Assembly: GCA_027422505.1 (NCBI GenBank) | Contig: JAPQWV010000415.1 | Location: forward strand, 186,001 to 250,000 | Direction: 5' to 3' | From: Craterostigma plantagineum | Lineage: Eukaryota; Streptophyta; Magnoliopsida; Lamiales; Linderniaceae | DNA: 64,000 nt | In this document: piece after piece, positions 12,601 to 23,482 of the stretch | Position numbering within the stretch: the first letter of the stretch is position 1 | How the letters are laid out: each line of letters opens with the position of its first letter | Position numbers and translations under genes: made by a program | Notes under the pieces: model-generated | Databases searched by the model: none | Seen by the model: the letters and a program-made list of their open reading frames with translations, nothing else | What the model was told of the DNA's origin: nothing

Positions 12601-13182
12601 CCCCGCTGATGAAGTGTACCATCTTTATCAGCTATACGTGGAGAAGTACAAAGGTCCTCGGGCTTCATCAAGAAAGAAGGCCTCGAAGGGCTCTACCGGT
12701 TCATGATGCGACAAGTCAAGTACTTCACCGCTCACGACCATCAGATGGCGCTTGAGAGCAATATGAAGAAGGTCAACATGGCCGAACCACTCTTCAAAGG
12801 ACCTGAGATCGAGAGGCTTCCAAGCAATCACGTGCATATCAGCTCTGTCATCGGCATCACCCACAACAACCCAATTGCCAAGAAGAATAGGTTGATGCTG
12901 AAGACAGAAATTCACAAGTTTTGCGACGGAACCCTCAAGATTGTCAGGAGAAATATCGAACGGAGGTTGGAAGAGATAAATAGAGACACGATGCTGAGGA
13001 TCCACCGGTTTGTGAGAGAACAACCGCTCCTGATGGAATTGTTGGATGACATCGAGGAGCGCCAGAAGCTCAGGGAGACCGTTAGGGACTACGAGCATGC
13101 GCTGGGCTCGCGCAGATCGTACTATGCCCGACAAGGACGAACAGCACGGAGACGCAATCAAGCACAAAGGGGGAGATTGTAG
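9657..13182 (+). pseudogene. Env-like / additional ORF of Sirevirus A, broken
   Basis: A long ORF remnant starts at ATG 9657 (MDRYPRY) and reaches a TAG formed by the first bases of the 3' LTR. The N-terminal third has a conserved domain with MVYLQQFW, NGAFSFTT.LGTRH, KTLFGIVNKFLSPKHAGFDKG and WNDLADQIR. The middle (about 10541-11640) is acidic and proline-rich, with a predicted helical stretch around EQFQAALSAAVQSMEDKI. The C-terminal third has MTYMWMLTQLGPDVRL, YCAKGGLPTPHYI and a helical, charged end. I see no convincing signal peptide or membrane segment, so 'env-like' refers only to position. Frameshifts occur near 9690, 10045, 10265, 11640, 12100-12190 and 12660. Element B has the same protein with different lesions, which argues that the ancestor was coding. 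I do not recognise a biochemical function. Confidence 0.7.
13166..13177 (+). other. Polypurine tract of A
   Basis: The run AAAGGGGGAGAT directly abuts the TG of the LTR. It is the last of several GGGGGAG motifs in this element. Confidence 0.75.
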
Positions 13183-13529
13183 AATATCATTTGTAATTGT
13201 GCTTGATTTCATTAGTTGTCCTTGTAATTAGGGGCTTTATTTGTATTAGTCTTTAGAGTAAGGACTAGCTTGATATTTATACCAAGCTTGTTTGGTATAA
13301 ATACTTGTAAATGAATTGAGCTAAATAGAGAAAATTTAGAGAATTGATCCGAAGGGCTTGCAATTCGATTTCTAGAGAGAGAAACAACAGTAACTTTCTC
13401 ACTCTAATTGAATTCTCTCTCGTGTTCTTAACTTGAGTTTTTCGATCGAATTCAATTGATTATCTAAATGATCGAATTAATATGGATTCTAGCCTAGGAT
13501 CGTAGAGTTGTTAATATGAGGACCTAACA
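13178..13529 (+). repeat. 3' LTR of Sirevirus A (352 bp)
   Basis: It starts TGTAGAATATC and ends GACCTAACA. It is clearly homologous to 53312-53661 (3' LTR of B), which defines both ends. It is followed directly by mid-gag sequence, not by a primer binding site, so it is not the 5' LTR of what follows. Confidence 0.88.
13277..13304 (+). promoter_or_regulatory. TATA box within an inverted repeat, LTR A
   Basis: TTTATACCAA and TTGGTATAAA form a 10-bp inverted repeat with a 6-bp loop, and the right arm runs into TATAAATA (13297-13304), the likely core promoter. The arrangement is identical in the LTR of B (53409-53436). Confidence 0.65.
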
Positions 13530-14163
13530 GAGATGAAACAGCTACTCCTCCAATTCCACCTTCTAGGCGACTAAAAGAGCCTAGGGAATACTCTCTAGAG
13601 GAAAGGGCTCGAGCTAAGGCTGATCTAGTAGCCATGAATACCCTCATGCAGGGCATCCCCAATGACATTTACAGACAGATTGATAGCTTTTCATCGGCTA
13701 AATGAATGTGGGATGAACTGCATAGGATGATGCAGAGGACGGAAGTTGGCATAAAGGCCGAAAAGGTGAACATTTTCACTGCTTACGACTCCTTCAAAGC
13801 AAAGCTGGAGGAGAGTCTATATGAGATCTACCAAAGATACCTCACTCTTCTCAACGAGATGAGGAAGATAGAAATCACAACGACCAATATGGAGACAAAC
13901 ATCAGATTTCTATCTTCTCTGCCCGCGGAATGGAAGAAAATATCCACTCAGATTCGACAAAATAAAGATCTAGAGGAGTTGGATGTCCATGCCGTGTTTG
14001 ACAATCTCGCACAGCATGAGGATGATATCAGCTAGATTCTCAAAGATCAGAAAGGTAAACAGACCGAAGACACTGCTGCCTTAGTCTAGGAGAAGAGGAG
14101 CTCAAGATCAAGAAAGGAAAAGATCGTTAGGCCTCCTTCACCTTCAGAGTCGGAAGAAGAATC
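13530..14163 (+). pseudogene. gag: Copia gag (UBN2-type), part 1 of element B
   Basis: The translation shows a Ty1/copia capsid domain: a PSRRLKEPREYSLEERARAKAD stretch (22 residues, 13549-13614) is followed by LMQGIPNDIYRQID, MWDELHRMMQ and LLNEMRKIEI. The true N-terminus is missing because the frame is already open at the LTR junction. In-frame stops are TGA at 13703-13705 and TAG at 14033-14035. The frame continues across G2: the acidic run SEEE at 14151-14163 joins SDSDVEP from 23483. It would have formed the virus-like particle shell. Confidence 0.88.
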
Positions 14164-15029
14164 TGTAATACCCGTAAAATTAATACGGGATTTTGCTGTA
14201 ATTATCTGTATAATTATTCTTCAAAAGAAATAGGATCACGAAATTTAAAGTTGCGCAATGAAAATATGAATTTAATAACTTCGAATTTATTCTGAGATTT
14301 ATCAAAGAATTAAATATGATTGGTACAATTAGGAATTGTTGGGCCACATTTAATACTCGAAACTTAGGCCAAATTTGAGTATTCTTGGGCCCAAATATGA
14401 ATGGGATTTCTTAGGTTTAAAGTAAAGCTTACCTTGTCTAATCAATTCCAAGTCCCAAGGTTACCATGTATATCTAAAGATAAACACATACAATACGCAT
14501 TTCACGAAAACTTCAAAGGCATTGACATCTTCAAACAATATCAAGACAACAACGAGTCATAAGGTATGTGAGGGTTTCATGCTTAACATGCTTAATATGT
14601 TTCCAAAGTGTATGTTTCTATAAAATCATATGTTAAGCATAAGGAGGTGTCGAATTCATCATGATTAAGAACCCCTGAAACACTTAGTTCAATTCATGAG
14701 TGGGTATTACATGAGTAAATGATGTACGCAGCTTCAGTATACACTTAGAAATGAATTATGTGAACATGATTTATACTTTAGTGAAAATCGTGATCTTGAA
14801 ATAGTTATGTCAAATATATACGTCTTAATACTTAACTAGGAGGTTTCGGCCATCGAGAAAACCCTAACCTTCATTTGAGGTTCATGAGTATTTAAATGAT
14901 AACAGTTCTAGTAATTTCGAGACATACAATAGAATGATGTAGAGATGTATAATAAAGGGACTTTGATATGAACAATAGCACGACTTCGAAAGGAATAAAT
15001 TAAAGGTGTCGAGAGGTAATAGGAGGAGA

Positions 15030-15300
15030 TGTCGAGATGAATAGTAAACAGATTTAGATAGGTATAGTAGGAAGATCTCGAGATATATTTTATAAGGATT
15101 TCGACACCACTATAGACTTCAACATTTATAAGATTTCGACATTTAACCAGATCTCAACATTTCTCTATGTCATTTCGACATTGTCCGTGTCATTTCGACA
15201 TTGAACATTCCTAACCAATCTCGACATTTTGTAAAGATTCGACAGTGTCAAAGAGAAGATCTCGACATTTTGGGTGTTACTTAAAGTCTCGATTTATCCT
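15030..15300 (+). repeat. TCGACATTT motif array in G2 LTR
   Basis: About a dozen copies of TCGACATTT-like words with irregular spacing lie in what should be U3. The array is repeated in the 3' LTR (about 22020-22280) and is larger in the LTRs of G3/G4. Confidence 0.75.
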
Positions 15301-15911
15301 CCCCAACAAAATTTTCGGCACTAAGTAATTCTCAACAATTAGGGTTTTCATCATTTTACGGTTTTCGTAATTTTTAGGGTTTTGTTAATTTATGATTTTG
15401 AAACTTAGAATTTGGAAACTTCGAAATTGGGTGACTTAGTAAATATACTGATATAATGATATTTTGTGCTCAGATATTCGAACTGTAGGGAATTCACCAG
15501 GATTGTCTACCGATTTTATCAGGAGGGCAGGTAGGTGAATTATTTATCTACAATGCGTAAACACCTATGTGAGTTTACGTGCTTCTATGTGGTTAAATGA
15601 ATTACGTGTTTTACGTATTTTAGTACGTCTCACGTGAAAATATGTTTTTAAGTTATCACATTTATATGCATGGCATATGTATATCATATCACAGGAGTGA
15701 GATATTTACACCGTATTGAGATAGTGATGATTTGAGATATTGACGAGAGGGGTAGACTGAGATGATTGTGGTTGTTGACTCATTGAGGAGTCGAGGTTGG
15801 TACTCATATGACACCTGACGGCAGACAGGCGTGATCGATCTGTCTACTCGGGCGTGAACGTCCCGAGGTGCAAAACCGTCGTAATTTTATTTTTAGCGGA
15901 GGGAGCGACCT

Positions 15912-16020
15912 GACAGGGCTGTTGCGTGATCGTCAAAATGCTGTCGGCGTAGGCTACCGCTTACGGAAGAGCGAACTGGCAGGGATGTTGCGTGATCGTC
16001 AAAACGCTGCTAGTGTAAGC
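15912..16020 (+). other. Paired hairpins in G2 LTR
   Basis: Two successive units share the core GTTGCGTGATCGTCAAAA. The first is closed by GACAG/CTGTC (15912-15916 and 15941-15945). The second is closed by ACTGGCAG/CTGCTAGT with one G.T pair (15975-15982 and 16007-16014), and an outer GCTTAC/GTAAGC stem (15959-15964 and 16015-16020) encloses it. G3/G4 keep both with changed but complementary arms. Confidence 0.65.
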
Positions 16021-16497
16021 TTTCGTATATTATTATTATGTGCGCGCGAGGTGCCGTGTCTGACCTAGGGCCCTGTGTTGTGTAATTTGAGATAGGATTG
16101 TGGAAAAAGAAAGAGTGAACATTGCATGTGAGATATTGGGATCGGGAATGAGCGTTCACGTGCATACATGCATTTTTATTCACCTACTGGGCAAATCGCT
16201 CAGTGTTTACGTGTTGTAGGTACTGAGTCTGACGCCGACGTGCGTCAAGACTGAGGCGGCTGGTAGCGGTGCTCCACGGACTTTTGAGGGCGGGGTAGTA
16301 CTTTGGAGCGATAATAGGGTTTTTTGTTCTTTTGACATTTTTGGGGCTAAGCCCGTTGTATAGATACTACTATGTAAAATAATATTTGATTGTATTATAT
16401 TACCTTTTAGGAAAAAGTTTTTAATTGACGGGCCTTCCGCGGCTTACTTGCGGAAATCCGCCACTAATGTTAATTAGAAAATGAGGGTCGCCACAGG

Positions 16498-16509
16498 TGG
16501 TATCAGAGC
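16498..16509 (+). other. Primer binding site of G2 (tRNA-iMet)
   Basis: TGGTATCAGAGC, complementary to the 3' end of plant initiator tRNA-Met, lies two bases after the 5' LTR. Confidence 0.95.
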
Positions 16510-16656
16510 GTAGGCTTTAGATTCTGAAGACTGTCCATGTACTACCACTCAAAAGCCTGGAGAACCAGCCTGGCTTGTAAGTTAAATGTTTGATTATGTT
16601 ACTATGTGTTATCTAGTATGTGCTTTATGTTGTTTACTGTAGATAATAGTTGAAAA

Positions 16657-19600
16657 ATGCCAAGGATACGTAGTGAGCATGTGGGTGAATCTAGCCGTAG
16701 GGCTGAACCTGATTCCCCTCCCCCTGAAAGGGACTACTATCCTACGACTGACTGAATTACTTCAACGTCAGTCTAATTATATCAATCGCCAATCAGATCA
16801 AATCAACGAGCTACTTCATCACCATAGCTCGTCTGAACATCGTCCCTCCCCGCAGCCTGCACGTGTAGAAATTATCGGGGAGCGATTTCGAAAAATGGAT
16901 CCCCCAACCTTTGCTGATGCTACGGACCCAGCAGTGGCTGAAGATTGGCTGCGCACCATAGAAGATATGTTCATATATAGTCGTGTGCCTGAGAATGAAA
17001 AGGTCATGTGCGCCGTTTCCATGCTCAGAGGGAACGCCCGATTCTGGTGGCATACCGTTAAAGTCCTAGAAGATCCGTTGAATATGTCGTGGGAACGATT
17101 TAGAGAATCGTTCCACGGCAAATATTTTACTGCCCATGAACAGGAACGACAGATGCTAGAATTTATGAATCTCAGGCAAGGAGGAATGCCTGTAACTCAA
17201 TATATCCGCCGATTCGAGGAGCTGTCCCATTTCGCTCCTCACATGGTGGCAACAAATCTACTCCAGGTGACGAGGTTCATTACGGGCCTCAAACCTGAGC
17301 TTTATCGCGACTTAAGTATCTCGGGGGGCCCGACAGATGGAATTTACCCAAGTAGCAGAAAGGGCCATGATAGCTGAGCAGGCTGAGACTCAGATTTCTG
17401 AAGCTCAGGAGGCGAAGAAGAGGAGGGAGAGTCAGCAAGGACCTGGAAGTGATCGTAAATGCCAATTTTTCAACAAAGGCCAAGGTAACCAAGGAAATCG
17501 CCAGGGTCAACAGAATTGGCGCCCGACGCTGAACCAGGGACCCGTAAATATTCACAACAGACCTCCAAACCCAACACCCCAATGCAGACAGTGTGGCCGA
17601 CCATTTTGGCACCTGTTATCAACCCAGATCCAACCCAAACCAATAGTGTTTTAGATGCGGAAGAATGGGGCACTATGCAAGGAATTGTAACATGAACATA
17701 CCCTAGAACCCGACCCGAACACCAGTTCGACCACCACCGATTCCTGCACGGGTTTTCACACTTACCAATGAGGAGGCCGAGGCGAACCCTTCTATTGTGA
17801 CGGGTACGTTAACTATCTATAACGTGCCCACTTATGTGCTAATTGATTCTGGAGCCACACATTCATTTGTGTCGGCTAAGTACGTGGCGAAGGTAGGAAT
17901 ATCCCTTACCTCCTCTGAATGCAACTATGTAGTTACTCTACCTCATGTGGATCCGACGCATACCAACCAAGTACTGCGAGGATGAGTAGTAAATATTGAG
18001 GGTAGGAACTTGAGTGTCGACCTGATTGTAATCCCGATGGACGACTACGATGTCATCTTCGGAATGGATTGGCTTTCAAGATATGGAGCCATCATAGATT
18101 GCAACAAGAAGGTCGTTAAATTCCAACTGCCCGAAGAAGAAGCATTCACTTTTTCGAATAAATCAGATAAGAATAGTATTCCAAGAATATCAGCTCTGAA
18201 GGCTCAACGACTTTTGAGGTTGGGTTGTGAGTCTTATCTCGTGTATGCGGTGAAGGCAGAGGACTTACCTCAGCCGGAACTAAAAGACGTACTTGTAGTC
18301 AACGAATACGCCGATGTATTTCCCGATGATCTCTTGGGGTTACCCCTGATCGAGAAATACAGTTCACGATAGATCTGATCCCGGGGTCTGCCCCAATCTC
18401 TAAAGCCTCTTACCGTTTAGCACCAAATGAGTTAAAGGAATTGAAGGAACAGTTAGAAGACCTACTATCCAAGGGGTTTATTCAGCCGAGTTTTTCACCG
18501 TGGGGCGCACCCGTTCTTTTTGTGCGAAAGAAGGATGGGTCGAAGCGACTGTGCATCGACTACAGGGAGTTGAATAAGATCACGATCAAGAATAAATATC
18601 CCTTGCCAAGGATCGATGATCTGTTTGATCAACTACAAGGAGCTACGGTATTCTCGAAAATTGACCTCCGTTTGGGATATCATCAGTTGAAGATCAGGGA
18701 GGTAGATGTTCCTAAAACCGCATTCAGTACGAGGTACGGCCACTACAAGTTTTTGGTCATGCCTTTTGGACTGACAAACGCCCCAGCTGCTTTTATGGAC
18801 TTGATGAATCAAGTCTTTTAAGAACTACCTTGATCGGTTTGTTATCGTCTTTATCGATGATATTCTGATCTACTCTAAGGCGAGGGACGAACACGAAAGT
18901 CATTTGCGAACTGTCTTAGGAATCCTGAGAGAGAAACAGCTCTACGCCAAATTCAAGGAATGTGAATTTTGGCTTGAGCAAGTAGCTTTCTTGGGACACG
19001 TGAGTTTTGGAAATGGAATCTCTGTGGACCCGAGTAAGATCGAAGCTGTGAATAACTGGCCACGACCTACGACTCCTACCGAAGTTCAAATTTTCTTTGA
19101 CTTGCGGGATATGACCGTAAGTTTTTAGCGGACATCTCCAGTATTGCCTCTACATTGACCAATCTGACGAGGAAGAACGTTCCGTTTAAATGGACCGAAG
19201 CATGCGAGCAGAGCTTTCAGAATTGAAGAAACGTCTTACCTCTGCCCCGATATTGACAATACCATCACGGACATGGGGATTTGCAGTATATAGCGATGCT
19301 TCGAAGAATGGCTTGGGATGCGTGCTGATGCAGAACGGATATTGCCTATGCTTCACGACAGTTAAAGGAATACCAGAAGAACTATCCGACCCACGACTTG
19401 GAACTGGCAGCAGTTGTCTTCGCTTTGAAGATATGGAGACATTACCTCTATGGAGAGAAGTGCGAAATCTTCACAGACCATAAGAGCTTGAAGTATTTCT
19501 TCACCCAGAAGGAATTGAATATGCGACAGCGGCGGTGGTTAGAACTAGTAAAGGACTACGATTGCGTTATCAGCTATCATCCGCGCAAGGCAAACGTAGT

Positions 19601-21113
19601 CGCAGATGCGCTAAGTCAAAAAGCGGTGAATGCAAAGTTACATCAACTGGGAATAGAGATAGTCAATTTAGGCGAAGTTCCCTTCAACCCACGCTGCTAG
19701 AATGGATCAGGAAGACGCAAGAGAAAGACGAACTCTATCTAAAAATGAAAGATGCGTTACCCGAGAATTTTAAAATACGAGAGGATGGATCTTTATTATA
19801 CAAGTATAGTCTTTATGTACCTGACAATGAGGAGCTGCGACAAACGATAATGAAGGAAGCACATGCGACAACATACCCGGTACACCCAGGAGCCAATAAG
19901 ATGTATCAAGATTTGCGAATAATGTACTGGTGGCCAGGAATGAAGAAAGACGTCGCTGCATTCGTGAATCGATGACTTGCCAATTGATTAAAGCAGAACA
20001 CCAGCGACCCGGTGGACCCCAACAGCCCCTACCCATTCCAGAATGGAAGTGGTCATATCACAATGGTTTTCGTCGTTGGGTTACCCAAAACGACAAAAGG
20101 CCACGATGCTATTTGGGTGATTGTTGATCGCCTAACTAAATCAGCACATTTCCTTCCAATCAGTTCTACGTTTTCCATGGAACGTTACGCTGAATTATAT
20201 ATTCAGGAAATTATTCGACTCCATGGAATTCCAACCTCTATCGTCTCGGATCGAGATTCGAGATTTCTATCGAACTTTTGGCAAAGCTTACAGAAAGTGA
20301 TGGGAACCAAGCTCTTGTTCAGAACTGCGTATCATCCTCAGACCGACGGGCAGTCTGAACGAACGATCCAACCTTGAAGACATGCTGAGAGCTTGTGTTT
20401 TAGATTTCAAAGGAAACTGGAGCAAGTATCTGCCTTTAATAGAATTTTCCTACAATAATAGTTTCCACGCTACAATAGGAATGGCACCGTATGAGGCTTT
20501 ATACGGGCGTAAGTGTCAATTCCCAGTCCATTGGGACGAAATCGGTGACCGAACACTGTTAGGACCCGATATGATCCGAGAAATGACAGAAGCTGTAACG
20601 AAGATTCGGGAAAGAATGCGAACTGCACAGAATCATCAGAAAAGTTACGTAGATGATCGACGGCGGCCTTTGGAATTTGCAGAAGATGATCAAGTGTTCC
20701 TGAAGATTTCCTCGATGAAAGGAGTGAAGCGCTTTGGAAGAAAGGGCAAGTTGAGTCCTAGATACATAGGTCCATTTAGAATTGTTAAAAGAACAGACGA
20801 AGTTGCGTATCAACTAGAGTTGCCAGCCTCATTAGCGCAAGTTCACGACGTATTCCACGTGTCAACATTACGAAAATACGTCGCAGACCCAACTCATGTA
20901 ATCTAGAACGAGCTTCTTTATCAACAGCTCAAACCTGCTTTGAGCTACGAAGAGAAGCCTGTAGAGATTTTGATGTATGAGCTGAAACAACTTCGGAATA
21001 AGGTTATTCCGTTAGTTAAGGTTTTGTGGCGGAATCAATCAGTTGAGGAAGCCACTTGGGGACGTGAGGATGATATGAGAGTTCGTTATCCCGAGTTATT
21101 TCAGTCGGCGTAA
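16657..21113 (+). pseudogene. gag-pol: Broken Tekay gag-pol of G2
   Basis: The ATG at 16657 ([20 protein letters not shown]) and the TAA at 21111-21113 match the ends of the intact G3/G4 ORFs. All domains are recognisable in order: gag ([24 protein letters not shown]), a damaged zinc-knuckle region, protease ([11 protein letters not shown]), RT (FIDDILIYS), RNase H, integrase and chromodomain-like tail. The first frameshift is a small deletion near 16727-16735. Others fall near 17330, 17600, 18350, 18820, 19110, 19210, 19340, 19680, 19975, 20060 and 20370. In-frame stops include TGA in the protease region near 17984 and TAG near 20905. No functional product is expected. Confidence 0.93.
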
Positions 21114-21129
21114 TTTCGGGGACGAAATT
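21112..21129 (+). other. Hairpin at gag-pol stop codon of G2
   Basis: A 7-bp stem AATTTCG/CGAAATT begins inside the TAA stop codon and precedes the polypurine tract, as in G1, G3 and G4. Confidence 0.7.
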
Positions 21130-21134
21130 TTTTT

Positions 21135-21147
21135 AAGGGGGGAAGGA
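21135..21147 (+). other. Polypurine tract of G2
   Basis: The run AAGGGGGGAAGGA directly abuts the TG of the 3' LTR. Confidence 0.9.
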
Positions 21148-23477
21148 TGTAATACCCGTAAAATTAATTCGGGATTTTGCTGTAATTATCTGTATAATTA
21201 TTCTTCAGAAGAAATAGGATCATGAAATTTAAAGTTACGCAATGAAAATATGAATTTAATAACTTCGAATTTATACTGAGATTTATCAAAAATATAATTG
21301 GTACAATTAGGAAACGTTGTTGGGCCACATTTAATACTCGAAACTTAGGCCAAATTTGAGTATTCTTGGGCCCAAATATGAATGGGATTTCTTAGGTTTA
21401 AAGTAAAGCTTACCTTGTCTAATCAATTTCAAGTCCCAAGGTTACCATGTATATCTAAAGATAAACACATACACTAAGCATATCACGAAAATCGACATCT
21501 TCAAGCAATATCAAGACAACAACGAGTCATAAGGTATGTGAGGGCTTCGTGCTTAACATGCTTAATATGTTTCCAAAGTGTATGTTTCTATAAAATCATA
21601 TGTTAAGCATAAGGAGGTGTCGAATTCATCATGATTAAGAACCCCTGAAACACTTAGTTCAATTCATGAGTGGGTATTACATGAGTAAATGATGTACGCA
21701 GCTTCAATATACACTTAGAAATGAATTATGTGAACATGATTTATACTTTAGTGAAAATCGTGATCTTGAAATAGTTATGTCAAATATATACGTCTTAATA
21801 CTTAACTAGGAGGTTTCGGCCATCGAGAAAACCCTAACCTTCATTTGAGGTTCATGAGTATTTAAATGATAACAGTTCTAGTAATTTCGAGACATACAAT
21901 AGAATGATGTAGAGATGTATAATAAAGGGACTTTGATATGAACAATAGCACGACTTCGAAAGGAATAAATAAAGGTGTCGAGAGGTAATAGGAGGAGATG
22001 TCGAGATGAATAGTAAACAGATTTAGATAGGTATAGTAGGAAGATCTCGAGATATATTTTATAAGGATTTCGACACCACTATAGACTTCGACATTTATAA
22101 GATTTCGACATTTAACCAGATCTCGACATTTCTCTATGTCATTTCGACATTGTCCATGTCATTTCGACATTTAACATTCCTAACCAATCTCGACATTTTG
22201 TAAAGATTTCGACAGTGTCAAAGAGAAGAACTCGACATTTTGGGTGTTACTTAAAGTCTCGACATTTAACCTCCCCAACAAAATTTTCGGCACTAAGTAA
22301 TTCTCAACAAATTAGGGTTTTCATCATTTTAGGGTTTTCGTGATTTTTAGGGTTTTGATAATTTATGATTTCGAAACATAGAATTTGGAAACTTCGAAAT
22401 TGGGTGACTTAGTAAATATACTGATATAATAATATTTTGTGCTCAGATATTCGAACTGTAGGGAATTCACCAGGATTGTCTACCGATTTTATCAGGAGGG
22501 CAGGTAGGTGAATTATTCATCTACAATGCGTAAACACCTATGTGATATTTACGTGCTTCTATGTGGTTAAATGAATTACGTGTTTACGTGTTTTACGTAC
22601 GTCTCACGTGAAAATATGTTTTTAAGTTATCACGTTTATATGCATGGCATATGCATATCATATCATAGGAGTGAGATATTTACACCGTATTCAGATAGTG
22701 ACGATTTGAGATATTGACGAGCGGGGTAGACTGAGATGATTCTGGTTGTTGACTCATTGAGGAGTCGAGGTTGGTACTCATATGACACCTGACGGCAGAC
22801 AGGCGTGATCGATCTGTCTACTCGGGCGTGAACGTCCCGAGGTGCAAAACCGTCGTGATTTTATTTTTAGTGGAGGGAGCGACCTGACAGGGCAGTTGCG
22901 TGATCGTCAAAACGCTGTCGGCGTAGGCGACCGCTTACGGAAGAGCGGCCTAGCAGGGCAGTTGCGTGATCGTCAAAACGCTGCTAGTGTAAGCTTCCGT
23001 TTATTATTATTATGGGCACGCGAGGTGTCGTGTCTGACCTAGGGCCCTGTGTTGTGTAATTTGAGATAGGATTGTGGAAAAAGAAAGAGTGAACATTGCA
23101 TGTGAGATATTGGATCGGGACTGAGCGTTAATCACGTGCATACATGCATTTTTATTCACCTACTGGGCAAATCGCTCAGTGTTTACGTGTTGTAGGTACT
23201 GAGTCTAACGCCGACACGCGTCAAGACTTAGGCGGCTGGTGGCGGTGCTCCACAGACTTTTGAGGGCAAGGCAGTACATGGATGAAGATCGTGGAGCGAT
23301 TAAATTGTTCTTTTGACATTTTTGGGGCTAAGCCCGTTGCATAGATACTACTATGTAAAATATTATTTTATTGTATTATATTATCTTTTAGGAAAAAGTT
23401 TTTAATTGACGGGCCTTCCGCGGCTTACGTTGCAGAAATCCGCCACTAATGTTAATTAGAAAATGAGGGTCGACACA
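21148..23477 (+). repeat. 3' LTR of G2 (2330 bp)
   Basis: It starts TGTAATACCCG and ends GGTCGACACA, followed by the duplicated GAATC. It is collinear with 14164-16495 throughout, with a few substitutions and short indels. It repeats the motif array and the paired hairpins (about 22885-22995). Confidence 0.95.
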
Positions 23478-23482
23478 GAATC

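Larger units (their letters stand above)
4131..13529 (+). mobile_element. Ty1/copia Sirevirus-type element A, 3' portion
   Basis: The element runs from RT and RNase H through a long non-coding spacer and an env-like ORF to a 352-bp LTR. The same order and sequence recur in element B (from 27000 on) and, on the minus strand, in element D. A Ty1/copia pol followed by a long spacer, an additional ORF and repeated polypurine motifs fits the plant Sirevirus lineage. The 5' LTR, gag, protease and integrase of A lie left of the window beyond G1. Confidence 0.85.
14164..16495 (+). repeat. 5' LTR of G2 (2332 bp)
   Basis: It starts TGTAATACCCG and ends GGTCGCCACA, directly before the primer binding site. 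It carries a TCGACATTT motif array (about 15030-15300) and a paired-hairpin region (15912-16020). The 66-residue ORF at 15868-16068 lies across the hairpins and is not a gene. Confidence 0.95.
14164..23477 (+). mobile_element. Ty3 Tekay/Del-like element G2, complete but decayed
   Basis: This 9314-bp element has two LTRs (14164-16495 and 21148-23477), an initiator tRNA-Met primer binding site, a gag-pol remnant and a polypurine tract. A perfect 5-bp target duplication GAATC flanks it (14159-14163 and 23478-23482), and removing the element rejoins the gag frame of Sirevirus B. The LTRs differ by scattered substitutions and indels, and gag-pol is riddled with frameshifts, so it is older than G3/G4. 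Confidence 0.95.

Noticed and set aside
13178..14163. LTR at 13178-13529 as the 5' LTR of element B
   Set aside because: No primer binding site or leader follows, and the next base is already inside gag. The polypurine tract and env-like ORF before it mark it as the 3' LTR of A.
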